DNA of 38,089 nucleotides from an uncultured Candidatus Melainabacteria bacterium. Its GTDB lineage: Bacteria; Cyanobacteriota; Vampirovibrionia; Gastranaerophilales; Gastranaerophilaceae. This document shows positions 16,537 through 23,860 of this stretch, piece after piece. The notes under the pieces are model-generated. The model saw only the letters and a program-made list of their open reading frames with translations, did not search any database and was not told the origin of the DNA. Numbering within the stretch: the stretch's first letter is position 1; each line of letters opens with the position of its first letter. A program made the position numbers and the translations under genes. The stretch covers positions 1 through 38,089 of the forward strand of contig CALBKW010000063.1 in assembly GCA_937895785.1 (NCBI GenBank), written 5' to 3'.

Positions 16537-17739
16537 ATGTTCAAGGGTAACCCTAAATATGAACAAGCAGTTTCTCGTATGACAGAAATCTATAAAACAG
16601 ATTACGACAAACGTTCACCATTTGAACGAGATGAGCACAGAATTTTGCACTCAACTGCATACCGACGTTTAAAAAATAAAACGCAAGTGTTCTTTGCGAC
16701 AGATAACGATCATATTTGTACTCGTATTGAGCACGTTTGTCATGTTGCATCAATTGCAGAAACAATTGCAAAAGTTTTGAATTTGAACTTAGAACTTGTA
16801 AATGCAATTGCAATCGGACACGATTTGGGACACGCTCCTTTTGGGCACCAAGGCGAATACATTTTGAATGATATTGTTAATGAATACGGTATTCAAAAAC
16901 GTTTTTGGCACGAAGGAAATAGTTTGAACTTTGTTGATAATTTAGAAACTTTACCAGATTATCAAGGTCGTCAACAAAACTTGAACTTAACTTATGCTGT
17001 TCGTGACGGTATTGTTTGCCACTGTGGTGAAGTTAATGATAAAGTGTTGAAACCAAGAGATGAATTTTGTGATTTATCTACAATTCAATATGCGAGTCAC
17101 TTATCACCATTCACTTACGAAGGCTGTGTAGTGAAATTATCTGATACAATTGCATATTTAGGTAGAGATATTGAAGATGCGTTGATTTATAATATTTTGA
17201 CAGAAGATCAAAAGAAAGAATTAGAACATATTATTCAAGTCGCATTCCCTAATGAAAGATTACAAAATGTAAGTACAAACATTTTGACTTATTATTTCAT
17301 TCGTGACTTATGTCAAAATTCAAATATTGAAGAAGGTTTGAAGTTTACTGATAGTACATTTGAAATGATGAGAGTTATCAAGGCTTACAATACTGAAAAT
17401 ATTTGTGGTCACGATAGATTAAAACCTTTCAAAAAATATGCAAGATTGATTATTGAAACTATTTTTGAAAAAGTAGATAAATATTTTGGAGAAGATATTT
17501 TAGGTGCAATAGAAAAAGAATCTACATTGTACCCAACATTGACTTCTTATTTTAGAAAATGGTTAGTAAGATACACTGAGATTGCTTTGGACGAAAAAGA
17601 AAGAATGCAATGTCAAAATAAAGTTGTTTACGATTATAAAAATCAACAATCTTATAGAAAAGCGGTAATTGATTTTATTTCTGCAATGACAGACAAATTT
17701 GCAATCAAAATATTTAACGAAATTATCAGTTTCACATAA
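16537..17739 (+). CDS. dgt: Deoxyguanosinetriphosphate triphosphohydrolase-like HD protein
   Basis: 400 residues. dGTPase-family enzymes hydrolyse dNTPs to nucleoside and triphosphate. Visible are SPFERDEHRILHSTAYRRLK (27-46), KTQVF, RIEHVCHVASIAETIA with metal ligand H66, GHDLGHAPFGHQGE with H95-D96, and the distal KLSDTIAYLGRDIEDAL that supplies the last Asp. The start is uncertain: AAGAG lies just upstream of the ATG at 16537. A likely -10 (TATACT, 16470-16475) would start RNA at about 16482, exactly at an out-of-frame ATG that opens a 22-codon frame ending at about 16550. A 45-residue exported peptide follows by 12 nt. Confidence 0.9.
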   Translation: MFKGNPKYEQAVSRMTEIYKTDYDKRSPFERDEHRILHSTAYRRLKNKTQVFFATDNDHICTRIEHVCHVASIAETIAKVLNLNLELVNAIAIGHDLGHAPFGHQGEYILNDIVNEYGIQKRFWHEGNSLNFVDNLETLPDYQGRQQNLNLTYAVRDGIVCHCGEVNDKVLKPRDEFCDLSTIQYASHLSPFTYEGCVVKLSDTIAYLGRDIEDALIYNILTEDQKKELEHIIQVAFPNERLQNVSTNILTYYFIRDLCQNSNIEEGLKFTDSTFEMMRVIKAYNTENICGHDRLKPFKKYARLIIETIFEKVDKYFGEDILGAIEKESTLYPTLTSYFRKWLVRYTEIALDEKERMQCQNKVVYDYKNQQSYRKAVIDFISAMTDKFAIKIFNEIISFT

Positions 17740-17751
17740 AAAGGGTAGTAA

Positions 17752-17889
17752 ATGAAACTAAAAATCTTATCAATCGTATCAGTTGCGGTCGTAATGATGC
17801 TTTGTATAAGCCATTTGGAAGCAAACGCAGATGTGAACAAAAATATTACATCATTAACATTGGCTCCAGAAGTTCAAATGTATAAATAA
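17752..17889 (+). CDS. 45-residue exported peptide precursor
   Basis: A short frame with a full signal peptide: a basic start (MKLK), a hydrophobic core (ILSIVSVAVVMMLCISHL) and an ANA cleavage site at 24-26. Cleavage would leave a mature 19-residue peptide, DVNKNITSLTLAPEVQMYK. AAAAGGG lies 7 nt before the ATG, and the gene sits 12 nt after the dGTPase gene and just before a strong terminator, so it is placed as the last gene of that transcript. Function unknown. It could be a secreted signal, a chaperone-bound small protein or a decaying exported protein. Confidence 0.6.
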   Translation: MKLKILSIVSVAVVMMLCISHLEANADVNKNITSLTLAPEVQMYK

Positions 17890-17903
17890 TTGAATAATTT
17901 TAG

Positions 17904-17945
17904 AAAAGGGCGCGAGTTGATTTTTATCCAACTCGCGCCCTTTTT
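17904..17945 (+). terminator. Intrinsic terminator
   Basis: AAAAGGGCGCGAGTTG (17904-17919) pairs with CAACTCGCGCCCTTTT (17929-17944) and is followed by T's. It ends the dGTPase/peptide transcript. Confidence 0.9.
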
Positions 17946-17970
17946 ATAAACTTTTTTCATGCAAGTTTTG

Positions 17971-17985
17971 TGATAATAATTATCA
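17971..17985. promoter_or_regulatory. Perfect Fur-type operator (7-1-7)
   Basis: TGATAATAATTATCA is an exact inverted repeat of two 7-mers around one base and matches the 7-1-7 Fur box consensus at every defined position. It lies 75 bp before the ATG of the 316-residue gene, just upstream of a TAAAAT -10-like hexamer (18001-18006), where repressor would block RNA polymerase. Confidence 0.65.
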
Positions 17986-18059
17986 TTTATCCGTATGATG
18001 TAAAATCCGTTTTTTTTTTTATCATGCAAGAATAAACACTAGACGCGAGGGCTTTATAT

Positions 18060-19010
18060 ATGACAATGAATGTGACATTGCAAGAGGCAATGAGAACGCT
18101 TCCTGAGCAAACGAAAAAAATCCAACATATAAAACTATTTTCAAAATCTTTTTCGTTAGAAGAAATTCAAGAAAAACATGCTCAATTAGACAAAGAATAC
18201 GATAAAATAAAATCAAATTTGTTCAAGGATTCTTTCTCAATGTATGGTTTTGATTCTCCGTCAACTGTCGATGAATATAAAAATGTTGTTGAAGATAATC
18301 TAAAGAAAAAAGCTTTTGATATAGAGTTGATAGATTATTGTACTTATATTCAAGGTGGTTCTAAATTTGATGAATATTTAAAGACAATAGATTTTGAATC
18401 AGATTTTCAAGATTATTTGAAAGCAAGAGGTTGTGAAACACCAGAAGATTTGAAAGCTCTTAATGAATCTGGATTTAAAACAGTTTCAGATTTAAAAAAG
18501 GCTGTAGAAAAATCACTTAATATTTTCGATATTAACATTGCAAGTACAGGCATGAAGACAGATGTTATAAAAGATAATCTTAAAAATATTATGGAAAATG
18601 CAACTGTAAAAGAGTTGAGTAATTATATGAAAACCTCTTCAAACGATTTTTATGTATCTCAAGTGAAAGCTGCTTTAAACTTGTTTAAAGATGCAATTGA
18701 TGATAAAGATCTTTTAGAAGATTTTCAAGATACTATGGAAGAATACTTAAGAAGAATGATGAGACTTTCTAGCACAGACGAGAAAGAAGATGCTTTAATT
18801 AAAGAGCTGTACAAAATTCGACAAAAAGACAGAAATAAAGACCTAAAAACGGAAGATGAAGAAGATGAAGAAAACGAGAAAACCGAAAACGAGGTAGAAG
18901 GTGTTGTCGATGAAAGAGAAGTGAATAAACTTGAAACTAACATAGATACCTTCCTAAAAGGTTTAATGGCAAAAGAAAGCTATGGCGCACAAGCTACGGC
19001 AAATGTCTAG
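18060..19010 (+). CDS. Helical, acidic-tailed protein of unknown function, probably Fur-controlled
   Basis: A 316-residue protein I cannot assign. It is soluble and mostly helical with many Lys, Asp and Glu. There is no signal peptide and no Cys cluster (single cysteines in IDYCTY and ARGCETPEDL). Residues about 255-285 form an acidic run (TEDEEDEENEKTENE). GAGGG lies about 8 nt before the ATG. The promoter region has a perfect Fur-type 7-1-7 box at 17971-17985, an 11-T run at 18010-18020 and a TCATGCAAG direct repeat on both sides of the box. Iron-responsive expression is therefore predicted, though nothing in the protein suggests iron chemistry. It converges on the metallopeptidase gene. 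Confidence 0.7.
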   Translation: MTMNVTLQEAMRTLPEQTKKIQHIKLFSKSFSLEEIQEKHAQLDKEYDKIKSNLFKDSFSMYGFDSPSTVDEYKNVVEDNLKKKAFDIELIDYCTYIQGGSKFDEYLKTIDFESDFQDYLKARGCETPEDLKALNESGFKTVSDLKKAVEKSLNIFDINIASTGMKTDVIKDNLKNIMENATVKELSNYMKTSSNDFYVSQVKAALNLFKDAIDDKDLLEDFQDTMEEYLRRMMRLSSTDEKEDALIKELYKIRQKDRNKDLKTEDEEDEENEKTENEVEGVVDEREVNKLETNIDTFLKGLMAKESYGAQATANV

Positions 19011-19070
19011 AAGAGGATATACTGATTATACCAAAATAGACGAATTGTTCCTTTATAAATAAGTATTTTA

Positions 19071-20420
19071 TTACTTTTCAAACTCATTATTGATAAACGC
19101 TATTGTGCGAGGAAAGTATTGTTGCAAGTATTGTGAGCGAATTGCAGTCAAGTTCATTGAGCTATGTGTGCCCAAAAGTGCATTACTTTCCGCGATTGTT
19201 TCTATAAGTCCGCCATCTTTGCCTTTATAGTGGTCTTTTTTATTTAAGAAATAATCAATGTTTTGACGTTCAGCTTGTGGAAATTTTTTCAAAAATGCTT
19301 GTTTTTCTTTATTAAACACCTTTTGCAAGTCTTTATTATTATGCAATTTCTCAACCTTGCTCATATCCTTTGTATGACCAAGTTCGTGCAAGATTACAAA
19401 CATATTATCGCCTGTTGTAATCTTCTTTTCGCTTTCGCTAAATGCAGAATCTTCCGCATTTTCAATACCTTCAAAGGATTTAACGTTTTTCGCAAGTTCA
19501 ATCAATTCGTCGCCTGAAACCTGTTTCAACACCTTAATAATTCGTTCTTTATCGCCGAAAATTCGTTTATTAATATCAATTGAGGCTGTTTCGTTTTCAT
19601 CATTCAAATTTTTAACATTAATTTTGTCCTCTGAAATATTAATTTCGTATTTTTTATCGTTTTTAGCGGAAATAAATTTATTTTCGTCAATCACCTCAAA
19701 AGACGTACTATTTTGCAAAAGTACGTTGCCGTTTTTGTCTGTAATCTTGTAGTCGGAAATTCTATTACCCTTTGGGTCGTTTTCGTACAAGTATTGTGTA
19801 CGGGTGCCGTCAAGTGAGGTCATATCCTTTTTAACGCTCTCAATTCCTGTTTTCTTATCAACAGTGCCAGAGCTTATAACCTTAACTTTGCCGTTCGGGT
19901 ACATCTTTTTAATATTATAAATACCATTAATTTCAGAGCGTTCTGTATTAATCTTTTCGACAATATTACCCTGTTTGTCGCGAATAATATGGATTTGGTT
20001 TGTTATATCGTTATCGGTTTTAGTCGATTTATCAAACTCTTTACGCGTTTTAATCGTAGTATTGTTTCTATAATCTTTAAATTTCTCGATTGTATAGGAC
20101 TTATCGCCACTATCATAGGTTGTAACTTTTTTAGTGCTTACAAGTCCGTTTTTGTCTAAAACATCTTGTTGCGCCAAAATATAAGGCTTTTTCATCACGT
20201 GAATATTGAACTCTTTATCAGAATATTCGTTTTTAACAAGTTCTATTTTGTAATCATTTTTGCAGTCATATTCTTTTTCAAGTGTTTTAACCATTTCAGA
20301 CAAAGTGTTAAAGTCTGGTCGTTTTGATTTTGGCACATCAAAATATTTAAAGACATAATTTGCGTGCAAAGAGGTGTCTTTAAGTAGCTCGGTCGCTTGT
20401 TGGCGAGAAGTTTTATCCAT
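19071..20420 (-). CDS. YD-repeat metallopeptidase, C-terminal part of a frame-broken gene
   Basis: 449 residues from the first in-frame ATG, but the frame is open up to about 20524 and continues the frame of 20498-20845 after a one-base shift. Residues about 90-240 are short beta repeats (DKNGLVSTKKVTTYDSGDKS, MYPNGKVKVISSG, YLYENDPKGNRI) of YD type. The catalytic domain has H345-E-L-G-H349 followed 58 residues later by E407 in ETIAESNAL. That is an HExxH...E arrangement like the anthrax lethal factor (ATLF) family of zinc peptidases. The ATG at 20420 has no ribosome binding site. The protein is a probable secreted protease by analogy. Whether it is made depends on the frame break. Confidence 0.75.
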   Translation of the reverse strand: MDKTSRQQATELLKDTSLHANYVFKYFDVPKSKRPDFNTLSEMVKTLEKEYDCKNDYKIELVKNEYSDKEFNIHVMKKPYILAQQDVLDKNGLVSTKKVTTYDSGDKSYTIEKFKDYRNNTTIKTRKEFDKSTKTDNDITNQIHIIRDKQGNIVEKINTERSEINGIYNIKKMYPNGKVKVISSGTVDKKTGIESVKKDMTSLDGTRTQYLYENDPKGNRISDYKITDKNGNVLLQNSTSFEVIDENKFISAKNDKKYEINISEDKINVKNLNDENETASIDINKRIFGDKERIIKVLKQVSGDELIELAKNVKSFEGIENAEDSAFSESEKKITTGDNMFVILHELGHTKDMSKVEKLHNNKDLQKVFNKEKQAFLKKFPQAERQNIDYFLNKKDHYKGKDGGLIETIAESNALLGTHSSMNLTAIRSQYLQQYFPRTIAFINNEFEK

Positions 20421-20497
20421 TTTTAGGAGTTTTAGGTAATCTTCGCCTTTAGTAACTTTTGGGTCATCATAAGCATCTTTTATTGATGCGATTTTAC

Positions 20498-20845
20498 CTA
20501 AATCAATAAAATCTTCCGTTTTTTAGCGTTTTTCAAGCATTTTACAACGTCCTCGCCTTTTATATCAGGAACATCGGCAAGTGCTTTGAACGGAGTCCAC
20601 AACTTAGGATTTTTACTCATTGTTTGTAGAATAAAGTCCTTTTGTTTGTCGTTATATTGAGGTACTTCAGGGTATTCGTTGTAGTCCATTTTTGAGTCTA
20701 AAAACTCTCGTGCTTCTTGCTCATTAAACTTAATCTCAAAGGTATCTTGTTTCAATTGTGTATCATAAATCTTCTGTTTAGCGCCCATTGGCTTAACAGA
20801 AGTAGTTTTTGTTATTGCGTTTGTATTGTTAATATTCATACTCAC
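20498..20845 (-). CDS. N-terminal part of the frame-broken metallopeptidase gene
   Basis: About 115 residues starting MSMNINNTNAITKTTSVKP. The GTG at 20845 is 9 nt from AGAGGG, while the ATG at 20839 is 15 nt away. TTG at 20854 abuts the site. The frame ends in KNAKKRKILLI and a stop. Reading one base back at the A6 run (20524-20519) gives KKTEDFIDLGKIASIKDAYD and runs straight into the 19071-20420 frame, so this is one gene of about 590 codons. The unstructured Asn/Thr-rich beginning resembles the starts of the proteins at 29426 and 30094. Confidence 0.65.
   Translation of the reverse strand: MSMNINNTNAITKTTSVKPMGAKQKIYDTQLKQDTFEIKFNEQEAREFLDSKMDYNEYPEVPQYNDKQKDFILQTMSKNPKLWTPFKALADVPDIKGEDVVKCLKNAKKRKILLI
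20519..20524 (-). other. A6 tract at the site of the frame break
   Basis: The minus strand reads GCT AAA AAA CGG, where a seventh A would restore the downstream frame. The cause could be a mutation, an assembly error or phase variation by slippage. Confidence 0.6.
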
Positions 20846-20952
20846 GACGAACAACCCTCTTAATTTATGATACCTCTCTGTATTTTTCGGACAAATTAAA
20901 GAAAATCTTTAATGATTTAATTATTTTTGTTACAAAGGTTTAGATTTGTTTT

Positions 20953-20980
20953 AGGCGCGCAGGCGATTACGCCCGCGCGC
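20953..20980. other. GC-rich hairpin in a divergent promoter region
   Basis: GCGCGC (20955-20960) pairs with GCGCGC (20975-20980), and GGCG (20962-20965) pairs with CGCC (20970-20973), with one mismatch and a 4-nt loop. It stands out in AT-rich DNA and lies between divergent genes, with no T run on either side, so it is not an ordinary terminator. Confidence 0.5.
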
Positions 20981-20990
20981 TATTGGTTTA

Positions 20991-20999
20991 TGCTATAAT
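20991..20999 (+). promoter_or_regulatory. Extended -10 promoter of the thioesterase gene
   Basis: TGC followed by the perfect hexamer TATAAT. No -35 is recognisable. It lies 20 bp before the chosen ATG at 21019. Confidence 0.6.
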
Positions 21000-21018
21000 C
21001 AAGAAAAAGGTTGGTAAT

Positions 21019-21528
21019 ATGAAAGTTTTAAGTAAACAAAAAAATTCAAGAATGTGTTTTATTTGCGGTATGGATAATCCAATGGGATTCAAATCGCAAT
21101 TTTATAATATGGAAGATGGAAGTGTCATAACTCCAGTTAGATACAAGGTTGAGCACCAAAGTTTTCCTCAACGTGTGCATGGTGGGCTTATTGCAACAAT
21201 GCTTGATGAGCTGGCATGTCGTGCATACTGGGTAAATGGAGATTACACGTTAGGTGTTACTACCTCAATGGAATTGAAATACAGAAAACCTGTTCCGTAC
21301 GAAGAAGATTTGTTTGCACAAGGTTACGTAATTATGGATAAATCAAGAATGTTCAAAACCTTCTCTAAAATTATTGATGCGGATGGTACTGTATTTGCAG
21401 AAGCTACAACAACATATTTGAAGCTTCCACCGGAAAAAATTGCTCAAAATGTAGATGTTCATACAGAAATGCCATATCTGATAGAAGACGGCATAACTGA
21501 ATTTGATTATGTTTCTAAAATGAATTAA
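21019..21528 (+). CDS. PaaI-like hotdog thioesterase
   Basis: 169 residues from the ATG at 21019, chosen because AAAAAGG lies 8 nt upstream; an earlier in-frame ATG at 20983 falls inside the promoter. The fold is the single hotdog of the PaaI/YigI family. An N-terminal CxxC (C13, C16) sits in MCFICGMDNPMG, followed by the core HGGLIATMLDE (H54, D63, E64). Then come the strand pair TTSMELKYRKPVPYEEDLFA and ATTTYLKLP. The family hydrolyses acyl-CoA or acyl-carrier thioesters; the substrate is unknown. It stands alone between its own promoter and a terminator. Confidence 0.87.
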   Translation: MKVLSKQKNSRMCFICGMDNPMGFKSQFYNMEDGSVITPVRYKVEHQSFPQRVHGGLIATMLDELACRAYWVNGDYTLGVTTSMELKYRKPVPYEEDLFAQGYVIMDKSRMFKTFSKIIDADGTVFAEATTTYLKLPPEKIAQNVDVHTEMPYLIEDGITEFDYVSKMN

Positions 21529-21540
21529 TTAATAATAAGT

Positions 21541-21574
21541 AGGGTCGAAGCGGTTAACCGCTTCGACCCTTTTA
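21541..21574. terminator. Bidirectional terminator
   Basis: AGGGTCGAAGCGG, loop TTAA and its exact complement (21541-21570), then TTTT. It lies between the convergent thioesterase and TRL-like genes. Confidence 0.9.
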
Positions 21575-21596
21575 AGTTTTTAAACTCTATCAGTTA

Positions 21597-21899
21597 TTAT
21601 TGACCGAAAGCTCTTGTTGTAACTTTTTTGTAGCCTAAAATGTTTTTAGTTGCTTGGTCAGCGTGTGATAATGAGTTGATTCTGCCGTTTTGCATAGCTT
21701 GTTTAACGCTGCAGTTGCCTAATGCAACAACACCAAAGTAAGATGTGCAAGTTGCTGTACCCATTTTAGCTGGAGCAACAGAACCAGAACCTAATAATTG
21801 GTGAGTTGTATCTTGGTAAACGAAACCAAATGGTTCAGATGCTACTGCTGGCATAGCCATAACTGATAATAAAGCTAAAGTTGCGAATAATTTTTTCAT
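21597..21899 (-). CDS. TRL-like exported protein
   Basis: 100 residues. A typical signal peptide (MKKLFATLALLSVMAMPAVA, cleavage after AVAS or AVA) leaves a mature protein of about 79 residues. The mature part fits the TRL-like pattern: GSGSVAPAKMGTATCTSYFG, then ALGNCSVKQAMQNGRINSLS, then HADQATKNILGYKKVTT. These are small periplasmic or lipid-linked proteins of unknown role. There is no lipobox Cys at the cleavage site, so a soluble form is likely. Two mature Cys (TATC, GNC) could form a disulfide. AGGAGAAAG precedes the ATG. Confidence 0.8.
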   Translation of the reverse strand: MKKLFATLALLSVMAMPAVASEPFGFVYQDTTHQLLGSGSVAPAKMGTATCTSYFGVVALGNCSVKQAMQNGRINSLSHADQATKNILGYKKVTTRAFGQ

Positions 21900-22168
21900 G
21901 TCTTTCTCCTTTCAAAAAAATTGCTACTCTATAATTAATGTTCAAAATAAATTTAAACGTTAATGTCTGTTGGATTTTTAATGTGCTCCGTAAAAAATAT
22001 TCTAATCTTTTCCCTCTTGTTACTCCCCTGTATACAAGTTTCCCTATTAATGAAATATATCTCCTACGTAAGAAAAGTTTATACTAACCTTATAAGTCAT
22101 GTCAACAAATTTTTTAGAAAAATATTAATAAATTTAATACAAAAACTTGACTGAGAGTTGCTCTAAAC
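21900..22168. other. Intergenic region without a supported gene
   Basis: AT-rich DNA between divergent genes. It must hold the minus-strand promoter of the TRL-like gene; a weak TATAGA lies at 21933-21928. A + strand frame at 21963-22154 has no ribosome binding site and an unconvincing composition. I see no other structure in it. Confidence 0.4.
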
Positions 22169-22177
22169 TGTTATAAT
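22169..22177 (+). promoter_or_regulatory. Extended -10 promoter of the acetyltransferase gene
   Basis: TGT followed by TATAAT. A TTGACT at 22147-22152 would be a -35 at 19-bp spacing, which is long. Confidence 0.6.
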
Positions 22178-22201
22178 AAATTTGAATAAAAGGAGTTAAA
22201 T

Positions 22202-22747
22202 ATGGAAGAAGTTAGATTAGATTTAAGAATACCAAACGAAGAAAGAATGGCTGAATACATCAGAAGTTCACAACTTTGTTTCAAAATAAACAACACAATG
22301 CCACAAACAGATGAGTGTAATGCCCTTATTAAAGAACTTTTTGGCGATAATTTAGGCAAAAATGCAATAGTCAATCCGCCAATCTTTGTTAATTTAGCCA
22401 ATAAAGTTAAGATAGGCAAGAATGTTGTACTTATGAATGGGTTTCAATGTATGTCTGCGGGTGGACTTGTGATTGAAGATGATACAAAAATTGCTTTAAA
22501 TTGTACTATTGCAACAAATAATCATGACTTTTATGATAGACCTGTAATCACTTGCAAACCAGTGCATATAAAAAGAAATGTTTGGATTGGAGTAAATACA
22601 ACCATTCTTCCAGGGGTTACAATTGGTGAAAATGCAATTGTTGGAGCATGCTCTGTTGTAACAAAAGATGTTCCCGACAATGCGGTTGTAGTCGTAAATC
22701 CTGCAAGAGTGATTAAATATTTAGATGCAGAGAAGTTTAAAAAGTAA
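22202..22747 (+). CDS. Maltose/galactoside O-acetyltransferase-like hexapeptide enzyme
   Basis: 181 residues. Left-handed beta-helix acetyltransferase of the MAT/GAT group, using acetyl-CoA to acetylate a sugar. Residues about 65-165 carry hexapeptide repeats (VKIGKNVVLMNG, LVIEDDTKIALNCTI, VWIGVNTTILPGVTIGENA, IVGACSVVTKDVP). The catalytic His is H108 in TNNHDFYDRP. The N-terminal helix region (CNALIKELFG) fits the usual substrate lid. AAAGGAG lies a few bases before the ATG. It is monocistronic with its own promoter and terminator. Confidence 0.9.
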   Translation: MEEVRLDLRIPNEERMAEYIRSSQLCFKINNTMPQTDECNALIKELFGDNLGKNAIVNPPIFVNLANKVKIGKNVVLMNGFQCMSAGGLVIEDDTKIALNCTIATNNHDFYDRPVITCKPVHIKRNVWIGVNTTILPGVTIGENAIVGACSVVTKDVPDNAVVVVNPARVIKYLDAEKFKK

Positions 22748-22763
22748 TTGTTAAAAATGTTAT

Positions 22764-22797
22764 AAAAAAGAGCCACATTTCTGTGACTCTTTTTTTG
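22764..22797. terminator. Bidirectional terminator
   Basis: AAAAAGAGCCACA and TGTGACTCTTTTT pair with one mismatch around a 4-nt loop, flanked by A and T runs. It lies between the acetyltransferase gene and rpsG, which converge. Confidence 0.85.
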
Positions 22798-22816
22798 TTT
22801 ATAACCAATTTGAAAA

Positions 22817-23287
22817 TTAGTATCTGTAGTGAGCGAAAGCTTTGTTAGCTTCTGCCATTTTGTGAGTATCTTCACGTTTTTTGCATGCTTGACCAGCACC
22901 GTTTGAAGCATCAATTAATTCGCTTGTTAATTTATCGATGAATGATTTACCGCTTCTGTTTTTAGCTGCAGCAATTAACCAAGATGAAGAAAGAGCGAAA
23001 CCACGGTCTGCTTTAACTTCTAAAGGCACTTGGTAAGTAGAACCACCGATACGTCTAGCTTTAACTTCTAACAATGGAGTTGCATTTGTCAATGCTTTTT
23101 CAAAAATTTCCATTGGTTGTTCGTTAGTTCTTTCTTTAATTCTTTCTAAAGTTGAATAGAAGATTCTTTCAGCTAAAGATTTTTTACCACGACGCATAAT
23201 TCTGTTAATGAATTTTGATACGTCTACACTGTTATACATTGGATCAGCAGCAGGGATTCTTCTTGCTGGTTTAGAACGTCTTGACAT
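22817..23287 (-). CDS. rpsG: 30S ribosomal protein S7
   Basis: 156 residues, the standard length. It is a primary 16S rRNA-binding protein that organises the head of the 30S subunit. It starts MSRRSKPARRIPAADPMYNS and includes FINRIMRRGKKSLAERIFY, the KARRIGGSTYQVPLEV loop and a C-terminal GAGQACKKREDTHKMAEANK. Its ATG overlaps the rpsL stop by one base (TAATG), with GGAGG upstream, giving translational coupling. fusA and tuf do not follow; the unit ends at the terminator near 22764. Confidence 0.98.
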   Translation of the reverse strand: MSRRSKPARRIPAADPMYNSVDVSKFINRIMRRGKKSLAERIFYSTLERIKERTNEQPMEIFEKALTNATPLLEVKARRIGGSTYQVPLEVKADRGFALSSSWLIAAAKNRSGKSFIDKLTSELIDASNGAGQACKKREDTHKMAEANKAFAHYRY

Positions 23288-23667
23288 TATTTACCTCCTT
23301 TAGCACGTTTTGCACCGTATTTAGAACGGCTTTGTGCTCTATTTGCAACACCTGCAGTATCTAAAGTACCACGGATGATGTGATATCTAACACCTGGAAG
23401 GTCTTTAACCCTACCACCACGAATAAGAACAACACTGTGTTCTTGTAGGTTGTGTCCGATACCAGGAATGTATGAAGTTACTTCAAATCCGTTTGTTAAC
23501 TTAACTCTGGCAACTTTTCTTAGTGCTGAGTTTGGTTTTTTAGGAGTTGTTGTATAAACTCTTGTGCAAACACCACGTCTTTGAGGGCATTCCATCAATG
23601 CTGGTGATTTTGTTTTGTCTACTAGCTTTTTACGTTCACGACGTACAAGCTGATTGATTGTTGGCAT
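23287..23667 (-). CDS. rpsL: 30S ribosomal protein S12
   Basis: 126 residues. Decoding-site protein of the 30S subunit. The start MPTINQLVRRERKK is canonical. TPKKPNSALRK keeps the Lys that in other bacteria is linked to streptomycin sensitivity, and RVKDLPGVRYHIIRGTLD holds the Asp methylthiolated by RimO, whose gene end is at 1-516. It is the first gene of the rpsL-rpsG unit, with AAGGAG before the ATG. Confidence 0.98.
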   Translation of the reverse strand: MPTINQLVRRERKKLVDKTKSPALMECPQRRGVCTRVYTTTPKKPNSALRKVARVKLTNGFEVTSYIPGIGHNLQEHSVVLIRGGRVKDLPGVRYHIIRGTLDTAGVANRAQSRSKYGAKRAKGGK

Positions 23668-23759
23668 AATTTCTCCTTATATATGATTTATTAATTTTTC
23701 GCCTAAACCTTAGTTGGACTTTTCAGCACAAAAATACAGCTAAGTGTTATTGTACTATC

Positions 23760-23789
23760 TATATAACAACAAGCAAAAAGGATTGTCAA
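23760..23789 (-). promoter_or_regulatory. Promoter of rpsL-rpsG
   Basis: On the minus strand a perfect -35 TTGACA (23789-23784) is followed 18 bp later by TATATA (23765-23760). About 90 nt of leader remains before rpsL. Confidence 0.65.
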
Positions 23790-23860
23790 CCATTGAAATT
23801 GATTATTTGTACTTTTTGTTAAGTTTTTTCAAGAAAAATTTTTAGCACAAATTTTTACAA

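Noticed and set aside
17957..18030. CATGCAA motif as a common operator of the effector genes
   Set aside because: The 7-mer also occurs near 2105, 3517, 17959, 18024 and 31985, but a 7-mer is expected several times in 38 kb, so this is not significant by itself.
20519..20525. A AAA AAC-like heptamer as a programmed -1 frameshift signal
   Set aside because: The zero frame reads AAA AAA C, not A AAA AAC, so the classical slippery phase is wrong. Deletion of one A, or transcript slippage, explains the break better.
21963..22154. Plus-strand reading frame of 63 codons with a hydrophobic stretch
   Set aside because: It has no ribosome binding site, lies across the expected divergent promoter region and has a composition like random AT-rich DNA.
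23668..23860. Extra small gene between rpsL and the candidate immunity gene
   Set aside because: No frame with a start and ribosome binding site was found; the space is explained by the rpsL promoter and leader.
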